The notes: a model not told the origin generated them from the letters alone. 35,452 bases of DNA from Rhodobiaceae bacterium (GCA_020441905.1 JAGRLG010000083.1:1-35452), one strand, 5' to 3'; counted from the first letter of the stretch, positions 7,921 through 16,199 are shown. Translations and numbers: made by a program.

Positions 7921-9104
7921 TGGCCGCCGCCGGCTCCGCCATGGCGGCAATGGCCTGCCGCGTCGAACGGGTGCGGGACGCCGCGCGCATGGCGGCATTA
8001 AGCGACAAGTGGGCCGAGCTGGCGGCGCAGGCGGCGGATGCCAATGTCTTTTATTCCCCCGTCTTCGCCCTGGCGGCGTGGCGCCATCTGGCCCCGGACT
8101 CGGGCCTGGAATGGCTGCTGGTATGGCGCGACGGCGCGGCGGCGGGAGATCGGGGCGCGCGGCTCATCGGCCTGCTGCCGGTTGTGGCCGCCAAGCTGGG
8201 GGGCGGCCTGCCGGTCGGGGTTGTTGCTGCCTGGACCCATCCGCTGGCGCCGTTGTCGACACCGCTGCTGGCGCGCGGCGAGGAGGATGCGGCCGCGGGC
8301 GCCCTTGCCGGCGCGCTTGGCGCGGCGCCGGGGGCTGGGCGTTTCTTCCTCCAGCGGTTGGGCGCGGCGGGGACGGCGCAGGACGCCCTCGATGCGGCGC
8401 TTGCCGCCGCCGGCCACCCGGTCCGTTCCATTCTGGCCCATCGCCGGGCCTGCCTGTCGAGCCAGCTCGATGGCGAGGCCTATCTGCGCCAGTCGCTGGG
8501 CAAGAAACGCACCAAGGAAATGCGGCGGCTGGCGGCGCGGCTCGGCGAGCAGGGCGGAAGCGGAATTGAGGTCGTCTCGGACCCGGCGGGCATCGTGGCG
8601 GCGGGCGAAACCTATCTGGCGCTGGAAGCTTCGGGCTGGAAAGGCGCACGCGGCAGCGCGCTGGCCCAGGATGAGGGCGGGCGCACTTTTTTCCGCGACG
8701 TGCTCTCGGGCCTTGCGCGAACCGGCGAGGTCTGGGTGGCGCGCCTGGACGGCGGCGGCGGCGCCATCGCCTCGGCGGTGGTGCTGTTTTCCGGCCGCCG
8801 GGCCTGGCTGTGGAAGATCGCCTATGACGAGGCCTGGAGCCGCTTTTCGCCCGGCGTGCTGCTGACCTGCGAACTGACGCGGCGGCTGCTGGCGCAGGAG
8901 CGTATCGACCTGGTCGATTCCTGCGCCGTCGCCGATCATCCGATGATCGACCATATCTGGCGCGAAAGGCTGGAAATGGCCGACCGCCTGACGCCGCTGC
9001 GGCGCGGATTGTTGCCGCTGGGGGCCGTGGCCGGCGCCGAACGGGCGCGCCTTGCGCTGCGCGGCGCCGCAAGGGCGCTGCGCCGCCGCGTGCGCGGCCA
9101 TTGA
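7920..9104 (+). CDS. BioF2/FemAB-like GNAT-fold acyltransferase
   Basis: This 394-residue protein has the layout of the CelD/BioF2-like acetyltransferase family. An N-terminal half (about 1-150) includes NVFYSPVFALAAWRHL. A C-terminal GNAT-like domain (about 180-340) contains LGKKRTKEMRRLAARLGE, LEASGWKGARGSAL, VWVARLDGGGGAIASAVVLF and WLWKIAYDEAWSRFSPGVLL. Such proteins are often found with polysaccharide or envelope biosynthesis genes and are thought to transfer acyl or aminoacyl groups; the acceptor here is unknown. The start overlaps the stop of the DUF924 gene in TGATG, so translation is likely coupled. The C-terminus is strongly basic (ALRRRVRGH). Its grouping with an acyl-CoA synthetase hints at an acyl-CoA donor, by inference only. 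Confidence 0.82.
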   Translation: MAAAGSAMAAMACRVERVRDAARMAALSDKWAELAAQAADANVFYSPVFALAAWRHLAPDSGLEWLLVWRDGAAAGDRGARLIGLLPVVAAKLGGGLPVGVVAAWTHPLAPLSTPLLARGEEDAAAGALAGALGAAPGAGRFFLQRLGAAGTAQDALDAALAAAGHPVRSILAHRRACLSSQLDGEAYLRQSLGKKRTKEMRRLAARLGEQGGSGIEVVSDPAGIVAAGETYLALEASGWKGARGSALAQDEGGRTFFRDVLSGLARTGEVWVARLDGGGGAIASAVVLFSGRRAWLWKIAYDEAWSRFSPGVLLTCELTRRLLAQERIDLVDSCAVADHPMIDHIWRERLEMADRLTPLRRGLLPLGAVAGAERARLALRGAARALRRRVRGH

Positions 9105-9125
9105 TGGCAGGCGAGCCCGCCGGGT

Positions 9126-9629
9126 TCAGTCGCCGGCGACAATGAAGGCCCAGAACACCTTGTATTTGGAACCCGGGGCATAGGCGGCGGCGATGCCCAT
9201 GCGCTTGCCTTCGGGCAGCAGCAGGTTCTTGTCGTGGGGCGGGCTGCCGCGCCAGCCGCTGAATGCCTCGGCCAGGGTATGGTAGCCGGCGCCGACATTT
9301 TCGGCCGCGACGCCGAGCGCGACGCCGCCTGCCGTGAGCCGGGATTTCAAGTTGCCGCGCGAGATGTCGTGGCCGATCTTTTCCGCCGCCGCCATGTCGC
9401 TGGCATGGGCCTGGGCTTCGCGCATGAGCGCGGCGTCGATGACCAGTGGGCGGAGCCCGGCGATCTCGCGGTGGCGGTTGATCAGCGAACTGGCCTCGCC
9501 GGCATCCACTTTCGCGTCGCTGCGCGCCAGGCTGGAATAGAGCGGCGGGCCGCTGCTCTCGGCGGCGCAGGCGGCGAGCAGAACCGCACCTGCCAGAAGC
9601 GATGCGACGAGCGAAAGCCTCATTTTCAT
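9126..9629 (-). CDS. CAP-domain (SCP/PR-1-like) lipoprotein
   Basis: This 167-residue protein has a lipoprotein signal with the lipobox LAAC at C21, so it should be anchored to a membrane facing the periplasm. The CAP/SCP domain covers about 45-165: LINRHREIAGL, MREAQAHASDMAAAEKIGHD, GVALGVAAENVGAGY, and the HDKNLL/GIAAAY segments near the end. Bacterial CAP proteins have no agreed single activity. The start codon overlaps the stop of the upstream MscS-type gene in ATGA (9626-9629), which supports this start and implies coupled expression. An in-frame ATG two codons later (9621-9623) has better Shine-Dalgarno spacing from GGAGAGG and could also be used. Confidence 0.9.
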   Translation of the reverse strand: MKMRLSLVASLLAGAVLLAACAAESSGPPLYSSLARSDAKVDAGEASSLINRHREIAGLRPLVIDAALMREAQAHASDMAAAEKIGHDISRGNLKSRLTAGGVALGVAAENVGAGYHTLAEAFSGWRGSPPHDKNLLLPEGKRMGIAAAYAPGSKYKVFWAFIVAGD

Positions 9630-12376
9630 CCCTCTCCGGTATCGCCGATGTCGCGCGCCAGCTTGCGCTGCTGCCTGGCCGCCGGTGGCGTCCCGGCAGC
9701 CTTTTTTTGCGCCGCAGGTTTGGCATTGACGGCCGCTTTCTTGCGCGCCGCCTTGCCGCCGAGCGCCGTTTCGAGGCGCTCGATATCGCGCAAATGAAGA
9801 TCCTGCTGCGGAAAGGGAATTTCGATCCCGGCCTCGCGCAGGGCCTTGAGAATGGCGAAGCGCAGGTCGCTGCGCACCACCATTCCGGTATCGACGCTGA
9901 TGATGTGGGCGCGCAGTTCGAAATCGAGCGAACTGGCACCGAAATTCATCAGATAAACGATTGGCGGCGGTACCTTGAGGACGCCAGGATGCTGCTCGGC
10001 GCATGCCAGCAGGATTTCGCGCACCTGATCGGGGTCGGCGTTGTATGCCACGCCGATGGCAACCCGCACCCGGCCCATCTTGTTGGAGTGCATCCAGTTC
10101 TTGACGACACCGCTGATGAGGTCGGAATTCGGGATGATGACGGTAGCGCGGTCGAAGGTTTCGATCTGCGTCGAGCGCACGGAGATCTTGCTGACAAAGC
10201 CCTCCTCGGCGCCGACGACGATCCAGTCGCCGTCCTTGATCGGACGCTCGGCGAGCAGAATAAGCCCGGAGACGAAATTGTTGACGATGCTTTGAAGGCC
10301 GAAACCGATACCGACCGAAAGGGCGCCGGCGACAATCGCCAGGTTGGACAGATCGAGGCCGGCGAAGGTGAAGCCGAGGGCGGCGGCGATGATGATGCCG
10401 GCATAGCCGAAAGCGGTTTTTAGCGAGTTGCGGATGCCGGTGTCGAGGCGGGTGTGCGGCAGCAGGCTTTGCTCGAGCCAGCTCTGGACCGAGCGGGTGA
10501 TGACGATGCCGGCAATGAAGACGGCAAGGGCGAGAAGGATCGAGGACAGGGAAATCGTCACGCTGCCGATGGTGAAGCCGAAAAAGGCGGTTCGCACCCA
10601 GCCGAACAGATCCTTCGATTCGATGCCCCAGGGAACTGCGAGAAAGAACAGCGCCACCAGCGCCAGTAACACCCGCAAGACGCCGCTGGCGATGATGCCG
10701 GCCTGCATGCGATGGGCCTTTGCCGTGGCGGCCGGATCGCTGGATTCCTCAAGCCGCCGTTCCAGCCCCTCGGTCAGCAGGGCGTCGACAAGGCGCGTCG
10801 AAAGGACGAGCAGTGCGAGAATGGTGACGCCGATGACCAACTGCGCGGCGATGAAATTGGCGAGCGCCAGATAGCCCAGGGCGGCGGATAGCGGAATGGC
10901 AAACAAGGCTGCCCAGGCACCGATGCCGAGCCAGCGCCAGCGGGCGGGAATGACGATGGCCGGGGCGCCGGGCTGGCGGATCTTGCGCGCGCTGGCCAGG
11001 GCAATGGCGAGAAAGATGGCAATCAGCATGCTGGCGACGACGCCCTTGCCGACGGCCAGTTGCAGCGGCGCGAAAGTGATGGTTATGACCTGGTCGAGGA
11101 AGCCGTCGAGGGCATAAGCCGCCGCCGCCGCCACCGCCATGACCAGAACGCGGCGGGCCTGTCCGTCGGTGAGGTCGACCATGCGCCAGGTGGGCCGCGA
11201 AGGGGCCAGAAGGGCCCAGGCCAGCCCCTGCACCAGCGAGAAGAACAGGACAGCCCGGGCGCCGGCATAGAACAGCCTGTCAACCGGTGCCGGCAGCAGG
11301 GAAAAGCTGTTGAGCGGCAAATAGAAGAACAGCACGGCAAGCGCCGGAACGAGGACATGGACCAGGGTCAGCCAGGCCGCCGCCGAGGCGCGGCGCAGGC
11401 GCGAGGGCCGGGCGCGCGCCGGCGAGCGCGCGCCGACGCGCAGTAGCAGCCTGCGCCCGGCCGGCAGCCCGAAGCCAATGACAATGACCGCGCCGGCAAT
11501 GGCGGCCAGGGCACCGGCATTGATCCGCGCCGCCAGGGCGCCCCACCAGTCGCTCACCAGAAGCCAGAATCGCGCCGCCGCGACCGGCGTCGCCTTGAGG
11601 ACATCGATCCACAGCGAATAGTCCAGGGCGCTGTCGCGGCGCTCGAAGATCTTGTCGGTAAAGAGCGCGCGCCGGCGCTCGGAGATGCGTCCGGAAAGCT
11701 GTTCGGCGCTCAGGGACAACAAGCGCGCCTGCTTGACGATGCCATCATAGGTTTCGCGCAAGGTCGCCTGCTGCGTGCGCTCGGCGGCGATCGGCTCGCT
11801 CTCGGTGCCGCTCGCCTCCGGCGCCGGTCCGAGTTGGGCAAGGCGCTCGTCGACCGCCTTGACGAGCGGCGCCACAGCCGTGGCGATGGTCATCGCCTGG
11901 TCGCGGATCGGGTCGAGTTCGCCGCGTAGCTGCGCCAGTTCCCGGTCGCCGAGATTTTCGCGCTGGGCCGCGGCCTCGATGCGCCCGACCAGGAGATTGA
12001 GGCGCTCGAGATCCTGCTGCGCCTTGATGGCGTTTTCGGCGAGCGGCAGTGGCGGTGGCGGCGCCGCGGCCTGGACCGGCGGCGCTTCCGGCGCCCTGCC
12101 CGGTTCGCCGGTTTGGCCTGGTGTCTGGGCAGGTGTCTGGCCCGGCGTCTGCCCCGGTGTCTGGGCAGGTGTCTGGGTAGGTGAACTGGTTGCAGGCGCG
12201 CTGGCCGCGGGCGGGCCTGCCGCCGGTTGGGCGCCTGCCGGCAGGTTCGGCGCGGCAAATAACAGGCAGCCAAACAGGGCGGCGCCAAGCATGCCGAGGC
12301 GGCCCGCCAAGCCGGCAGGTCTTGCCGCCGGGCCGGGGTTGGCAACTTTGCCGCCGGTGGAGAAGAAGCGTTTCAT
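9626..12376 (-). CDS. Large MscS-family mechanosensitive channel with DUF3772 domain
   Basis: This protein of about 916 residues opens with a signal-like hydrophobic segment, then a Pro/Thr/Gln-rich spacer with repeated QTPA/QTPG units and a Pro-rich segment. A DUF3772-like periplasmic helical domain follows (from AQQDLERLNLLVGRIEAA to DYSLWIDVL). After about ten membrane segments comes the MscS core: the pore-lining helix ALSVGIGFGLQSIVNNFVSG, then LLAERPIKDGDWIVV and the beta domain with SKISVRSTQIETFDRATVII and NSDLISGVVKNWMHS. The tail is Lys/Ala-rich. The family gates in response to membrane tension or, for larger paralogues, ionic conditions. Two ATGs three codons apart (12376, 12385) are both possible starts; neither has a clear ribosome site. 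The CAP lipoprotein overlaps its 3' end. Confidence 0.93.
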   Translation of the reverse strand: MKRFFSTGGKVANPGPAARPAGLAGRLGMLGAALFGCLLFAAPNLPAGAQPAAGPPAASAPATSSPTQTPAQTPGQTPGQTPAQTPGQTGEPGRAPEAPPVQAAAPPPPLPLAENAIKAQQDLERLNLLVGRIEAAAQRENLGDRELAQLRGELDPIRDQAMTIATAVAPLVKAVDERLAQLGPAPEASGTESEPIAAERTQQATLRETYDGIVKQARLLSLSAEQLSGRISERRRALFTDKIFERRDSALDYSLWIDVLKATPVAAARFWLLVSDWWGALAARINAGALAAIAGAVIVIGFGLPAGRRLLLRVGARSPARARPSRLRRASAAAWLTLVHVLVPALAVLFFYLPLNSFSLLPAPVDRLFYAGARAVLFFSLVQGLAWALLAPSRPTWRMVDLTDGQARRVLVMAVAAAAAYALDGFLDQVITITFAPLQLAVGKGVVASMLIAIFLAIALASARKIRQPGAPAIVIPARWRWLGIGAWAALFAIPLSAALGYLALANFIAAQLVIGVTILALLVLSTRLVDALLTEGLERRLEESSDPAATAKAHRMQAGIIASGVLRVLLALVALFFLAVPWGIESKDLFGWVRTAFFGFTIGSVTISLSSILLALAVFIAGIVITRSVQSWLEQSLLPHTRLDTGIRNSLKTAFGYAGIIIAAALGFTFAGLDLSNLAIVAGALSVGIGFGLQSIVNNFVSGLILLAERPIKDGDWIVVGAEEGFVSKISVRSTQIETFDRATVIIPNSDLISGVVKNWMHSNKMGRVRVAIGVAYNADPDQVREILLACAEQHPGVLKVPPPIVYLMNFGASSLDFELRAHIISVDTGMVVRSDLRFAILKALREAGIEIPFPQQDLHLRDIERLETALGGKAARKKAAVNAKPAAQKKAAGTPPAARQQRKLARDIGDTGEG
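12120..12179. repeat. 12-bp repeats coding the QTPA/QTPG spacer
   Basis: Five 12-base units related to GGTGTCTGGGCA run from 12120 to 12179, inside the MscS-type gene. On the leftward strand they give the Gln-Thr-Pro-Ala/Gly repeats of its periplasmic spacer. Length change in this array would keep the frame. Confidence 0.8.
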
Positions 12377-12512
12377 GGGCAGCATCGGTGCAGGGAAATC
12401 ATGGCGCCGTCAAGACCGCGGCGCGCCCGCCCAACTTGTTTGCGCCGGTCACTAGTGGTTAGGCTTGCCGTTGCGGGGCATGCCGGGCGCAACCAAGATG
12501 AGGAGCGACGAC

Positions 12513-12794
12513 ATGGCCAGATATCTGCTCATCACGGCAATCGTGATTTTCGGGCTTGGACCTGGGCAACCGGATGCATCGGCCACCGGCGGCGGCAAGG
12601 CCGCGGGCGAGGATGGCGCGCACCCGGCCGGCTGGCTGCTGGCGCAAGGCAACGATGCGGTCAAGGAGTGCCGGAAAGCTTGCGCGGCGAAGTACCGGTG
12701 CAACCGGATCATTGGCACGCCGGGGCTGCCCAATCCCGATTTGATCGCCTGCAAGGAGGACCTTCAGGCTTGCCAAAAGGCGTGCAAGGAATAG
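12513..12794 (+). CDS. Small secreted cysteine-rich protein
   Basis: This 93-residue protein has an N-terminal hydrophobic signal (MARYLLITAIVIFGLG) with likely cleavage around DASA at 21-24. The mature part carries six cysteines at 53, 57, 63, 80, 87 and 91, spaced CX3C-X5-C-X16-C-X6-C-X3-C, all in its second half. The mirror-image CX3C pairs suggest two helices tied by disulfides in the periplasm. I do not recognise the family. AGGAG at 12501-12505 lies seven bases before the ATG and decides the start against in-frame ATGs upstream. It is divergent from the MscS-type gene and convergent with the tRNA-Arg, so it stands alone. Confidence 0.75.
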   Translation: MARYLLITAIVIFGLGPGQPDASATGGGKAAGEDGAHPAGWLLAQGNDAVKECRKACAAKYRCNRIIGTPGLPNPDLIACKEDLQACQKACKE

Positions 12795-12824
12795 CCGGGC
12801 CAACCAAAGAAGCGAGAGGCGAAA

Positions 12825-12901
12825 TGGCGTCCCCGACAGGATTTGAACCTGTGACCCCCAGATTAGGAATCTGGTGCTCTATCCAGCTGAGCTACGGGGA
12901 C
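12825..12901 (-). tRNA. tRNA-Arg(CCT)
   Basis: Read leftward, the acceptor arm GTCCCCG pairs with CGGGGAC, followed by discriminator G and encoded CCA (12825-12827). The D-arm is AGCTCAGCTGGATAGAGC. The anticodon stem CCAGA/TCTGG encloses the loop TTCCTAA, giving anticodon CCT (complement at 12865-12867). The T-loop GGTTCAAATCC is standard. It reads AGG codons. No integrase gene or duplicated 3' end is visible beside it. Confidence 0.97.
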
Positions 12902-13137
12902 CCGTTGGCGGCGGATGGTGGATCCGCCCCTTTCGCCCCATCCTCTTAGTCCATTTCTCGGCCAAGTAAAATGCGCCGCAAGACGGGAAAATGCCGCTCG
13001 CGGGTTTTTGCCGCGGCCATGCCACGGTTCCGGCCGGCAAATTGAATCCCGCTTGGCGCGGTCAAATGATCTAGCATGGCTCCGCCGGCGGGCCGGGATG
13101 GGTCCATGCGGGCAATTTGCCGGAGGCGGGACAGGGC

Positions 13138-14010
13138 ATGGCGGATCGGGGAGCGGCAAAGGCATTTTGCATCCGGGACCGGCTTCTTGCCGCGGCGCTG
13201 GCGGTGCCCGCTTTGCTGGCCGGGGCGGCGCCATCGGCCCATGCGGCCTCGGCGCGGGATGCGGCATCCTGCGCCAGCGATGGCGGCGTCGTCCACGGCA
13301 TCGGCGGAAAGGCGCTCGACGGCGTAACTTTTGAACTCGCGGGCGGCGGCGTGGTGCGTCTGGCCGGGGTCATCGCGCCTGAAAGCGGAAGTGGGGCGCA
13401 GGCCGCGCGCGAGGCCCTGGATAGACTTGTCGCCGGTTCAAAACTGAAATTGATGACGCTAGGAAACGACAGCGACCGCTATGGGCGTATTGTTGCCCAG
13501 ATATTTGCCGAGAACGGCCCGGGCGGCATCGCCGGCGACGGCCCGGCCTGGGTTCAGGGCGAGATGGTGGCGCGCGGACTGCTTTTGGCCTTGGCCCGGG
13601 GCGGCAGTCGCGGATGCGCCGCTGCGCTGGTCAAGCTGGAAGCGGCGGCGCGCGCGAGCTGGCGTGGGATCTGGCGCGAATCCGGCCATGGCGTGAAGCG
13701 GGCCGGCGATGTCGAGCAATTGAACAGGCTTGCCGACACGTTCCAGATCGTCGAGGGGCGCGTGCTTTCGGTCGGCCGCGCCGGGACGCGGGTCTATTTG
13801 AATTTCGGGAGCCGGTGGAGCCGTGATTTTACTCTGGTTGCCGCCAGTGCCAGATTGGCGCGGTTCCGCGCCGCCGGTGTCGATTTGGAGACCCTGGCCG
13901 GGCGCCGGGTGCGGGTGCGGGGCTGGTTGGAGAGGCGTGGAGGGCCGATGATCGAAATCGAGGATCCCGAACAGATCGAACTCGCCGAGGAGGCCGGGCG
14001 GCTTGAATAA
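13138..14010 (+). CDS. SNase-fold (thermonuclease-like) exported protein with altered metal site
   Basis: This 290-residue protein has a hydrophobic N-terminal signal ending near AHAA (about residue 37). A staphylococcal-nuclease-like domain follows. The catalytic arginines and glutamate have counterparts in VVRLAGVIAPES (Arg and Glu) and DSDRYGRIVAQ (Arg). The calcium-binding aspartates of active nucleases are missing: the usual DGDT is DGVT and the usual DxPE is IAPE. A C-terminal segment (about 195-290: FQIVEGRVLSV, TRVYLNFGSRW, GRRVRVRGWLERR, MIEIEDPEQIEL) resembles an added beta-barrel module. Nuclease activity is doubtful. The ATG at 13138 follows GGAGG by 11 bases; an earlier TTG (13117) is less likely. 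The end overlaps the next gene by 8 bases. Confidence 0.82.
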   Translation: MADRGAAKAFCIRDRLLAAALAVPALLAGAAPSAHAASARDAASCASDGGVVHGIGGKALDGVTFELAGGGVVRLAGVIAPESGSGAQAAREALDRLVAGSKLKLMTLGNDSDRYGRIVAQIFAENGPGGIAGDGPAWVQGEMVARGLLLALARGGSRGCAAALVKLEAAARASWRGIWRESGHGVKRAGDVEQLNRLADTFQIVEGRVLSVGRAGTRVYLNFGSRWSRDFTLVAASARLARFRAAGVDLETLAGRRVRVRGWLERRGGPMIEIEDPEQIELAEEAGRLE

Positions 14011-15472
14011 TTGGCGTCCATCTCGGGCAATCGCATTCGCCATGCTGGCGGTGTCGCTGCTGGCGGCGGGGGGCTGCGCCTCGTCGGGCGGTGTCGCCGC
14101 GGGCCTGCTTGGCGGGCGCGGCGGCCTGATCAGCGAGGCCGAGGAATCGGAGCTGGGCGCCAAGGAACATCCGCGCATTATCGCCGCCTTTGGCGGGGTC
14201 TATGTCAGCCCGCAGGTGCAGCAGGCGGTGGAGGACATCGCCGGGCGGCTGGCCCGGGCCTCGGAGCGGCCGGACATCACTTATCAGGTGACTATCCTCA
14301 ATTCCCCGAGCGTCAACGCCTTCGCCCTTCCCGGCGGTTATCTCTACGCCACCAGGGGGCTGCTGGCGCTGAGCGGCGATGCCGACGAACTGGCGGCCGT
14401 GCTGGCCCATGAAATCGGCCATGTCGTGGCCCGCCATGCCGCCAAGCGCCAGAGCCAGGCCATCCGCGCCGTGCTGCTGGGCGGGGTCGGCGGCGTCCTG
14501 CGCCAGCCGGGCGAAAGCAGCCAGGCGTTGCGCGACAGCGACAGCGTTATCGCCAGTTTTTCGCGCGGTCAGGAACTGGAAGCCGACCGCATCGGCGTCG
14601 AGATGGCGGTGCGGGCGGGTTACGACCCCTATGCGGCGGTCACGTTCCTCAATTCGATGGCGCGGGAGGCCGAGGAGCGCGTGCAGGGGCTGGGCAAGGA
14701 CAACGAGGCCCTGCGGCCAAACCTGCAATCGACCCATCCCACCACCCCCGAACGCATTGCCCGCGTCAGGACGCTGTCGCGCGATCTCGGCTTCGTGCCG
14801 GCACAGCGCGCGCGCCAGTCCAAGGGATATTTGGCTGCGATCGACGGGCTGCTCTATGGCGATGATCCGCAGGAGGGCTTCATTCGCGGCCGCGAATTCC
14901 TCCATGCCAAGGCGCGGTTCGCCTTTTCCGTCCCCAAGGGGTTCAGCCTGCAAAACAGCCCGGATGCCGTTTTTGCCGTCGGCGCGCAGGATGCGGCGCT
15001 GCGGTTTGATTCCATCGCCGTCGAGTCCGGGCTCTCGCTGGAGCAGTATATGCGCAGCGCCTGGGGCGGCGGCGCGGCGATGACAAATCTGCGCAGCACC
15101 GAGATCAACGGCCGCCCGGCGGCGGTTGCCGAGGCCCGCTTCGCCGGCTGGGAATACCGCCTGGCAACGATCCGCTTCGGTCCCGGACAGGCGTTCCGTT
15201 TCCTGTTCGCAGCCCAGAAGATTGATGCCGCGCTGGAAGCGGATTTCTCGGCGATGCTAGGCAGCTTGAGGGCGCTCAGCGAGGCCGAGGCCGCGCGCCT
15301 GCTGCCGCTGCGGATCCGGGTGATCACGGTCAAGGCCGGCGACAGCGTGCAGAAACTTGCGGGGCGGATGAGCGAGCAGTCTCGAGCCGAAGAAAAATTC
15401 CGTCTTCTCAACGGGTTGTCGCAGACCGGCCGGCTTCGTCCCGGGCAATCGGTCAAGATCATCGCTGAATAG
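14003..15472 (+). CDS. M48-family zinc metalloprotease lipoprotein (BepA/Loi-like)
   Basis: This 489-residue protein is a predicted lipoprotein: the signal ends AAGGC with the lipid cysteine at C25. The M48 peptidase domain carries HEIGH at 136-140 (two zinc histidines and the catalytic glutamate) and the third ligand E191 in ELEADRIG. A conserved STHPTTPERI segment follows. The C-terminal third holds a domain around 300-425 and a LysM-like end (about 438-489: VKAGDSVQKLA, LRPGQSVKII) that could bind peptidoglycan. The probable role is turnover or quality control of outer-membrane proteins, as for BepA/YfgC. The start is a TTG at 14003 with GAGGAGG nine bases upstream; the next ATG (14042) would remove the basic part of the signal. 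It overlaps the SNase-fold gene by 8 bases, so the two are likely one operon. Confidence 0.93.
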   Translation: MNNWRPSRAIAFAMLAVSLLAAGGCASSGGVAAGLLGGRGGLISEAEESELGAKEHPRIIAAFGGVYVSPQVQQAVEDIAGRLARASERPDITYQVTILNSPSVNAFALPGGYLYATRGLLALSGDADELAAVLAHEIGHVVARHAAKRQSQAIRAVLLGGVGGVLRQPGESSQALRDSDSVIASFSRGQELEADRIGVEMAVRAGYDPYAAVTFLNSMAREAEERVQGLGKDNEALRPNLQSTHPTTPERIARVRTLSRDLGFVPAQRARQSKGYLAAIDGLLYGDDPQEGFIRGREFLHAKARFAFSVPKGFSLQNSPDAVFAVGAQDAALRFDSIAVESGLSLEQYMRSAWGGGAAMTNLRSTEINGRPAAVAEARFAGWEYRLATIRFGPGQAFRFLFAAQKIDAALEADFSAMLGSLRALSEAEAARLLPLRIRVITVKAGDSVQKLAGRMSEQSRAEEKFRLLNGLSQTGRLRPGQSVKIIAE

Positions 15473-15494
15473 GCGCCGCGGACAGGGCAACAGA

Positions 15495-15519
15495 AAGCCC
15501 GGCCGAATTGGCCGGGCTT
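15495..15519. terminator. Hairpin between convergent genes
   Basis: AAGCCCGGCC (15495-15504) and GGCCGGGCTT (15510-15519) form a perfect 10-bp stem with a 5-base loop. It lies between the stops of the M48 gene and carD, so it may end both transcripts. There is no U-run on either side. Confidence 0.6.
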
Positions 15520-15563
15520 GACTGATTCCAACCGGTTTGCGGTGGCCGGCTGCGACGGCCCGA

Positions 15564-16145
15564 TCAGGCCGCTTCTTCCTGCTTGTCAGCGCTGTCCTGC
15601 GCCGCCTTGGCCCGCTTAGGGCTCTTGGTGAGGATTTCCTCGATGGTGGAAACCGCTTCGGTTTCCATGACCTTGCGCACGGCGGCAACTTCGCGGGCCA
15701 TGCGGTCGAGGGCGGCCTCGTAAAGCTGGCGCTCCGAATAGGACTGTTCCGGCTGGCTGTCGAGCCTGTGCAGGTCGCGCACGACCTCGGCAATGGCGAT
15801 GAGGTCGCCGGAATTGATCTTGGCTTCATATTCCTGCGCGCGGCGGCTCCACATGGTGCGCTTGACGCGGGCGCGGCCCTTCAGCGTGTCGAGGGATTTC
15901 TCGATCACCTGGGTTTCGGACAGCTTGCGCATTCCGACACTCTGGATCTTGGTGGTCGGGACACGCAGAGTCATCTTGTCCTTCTCGAAACTGATGACGA
16001 ACAACTCGAGGGTCGCGCCGGCGACCTCCTGTTCCTCAATTTCGATTATCTGGCCGACGCCATGGGCCGGATAGACAATATACTCGTTGGTCTTGAACCC
16101 AAGCCGCTGAACCGGCTTTTTCTTTTCAGTTGCCATACGCCTCAT
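15564..16145 (-). CDS. carD: CarD/CdnL-family RNA polymerase-binding regulator
   Basis: The protein is about 193 residues. The N-terminal RNA-polymerase-interaction domain is recognisable as FKTNEYIVYPAHGVGQI, followed by TLRVPTTKI. The helical C-terminal domain contains RTMWSRRAQEYEAKI and RDLHRLDSQPEQSYSERQLY. CarD/CdnL proteins bind the polymerase beta subunit and stabilise open complexes at housekeeping promoters such as those for rRNA. The tail is Lys/Ala/Glu-rich. Two ATGs are possible: 16143-16145, with AGGAG only three bases upstream, and 16134-16136, twelve bases from the same site and giving an N-terminus MATEKKKP more like relatives. The upstream region carries unusual repeats, described separately. 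Confidence 0.95.
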   Translation of the reverse strand: MRRMATEKKKPVQRLGFKTNEYIVYPAHGVGQIIEIEEQEVAGATLELFVISFEKDKMTLRVPTTKIQSVGMRKLSETQVIEKSLDTLKGRARVKRTMWSRRAQEYEAKINSGDLIAIAEVVRDLHRLDSQPEQSYSERQLYEAALDRMAREVAAVRKVMETEAVSTIEEILTKSPKRAKAAQDSADKQEEAA

Positions 16146-16199
16146 TTACTCCTGCGGGTTGCACTTAGCGCCTGTTAAGAAGCATTACGCAGCCTGGTG

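Noticed and set aside
8164..9939. 591-codon leftward frame spanning the BioF2-like, CAP and MscS genes
   Set aside because: It crosses three real genes in other frames and is Arg/Pro/Ala-rich without a domain.
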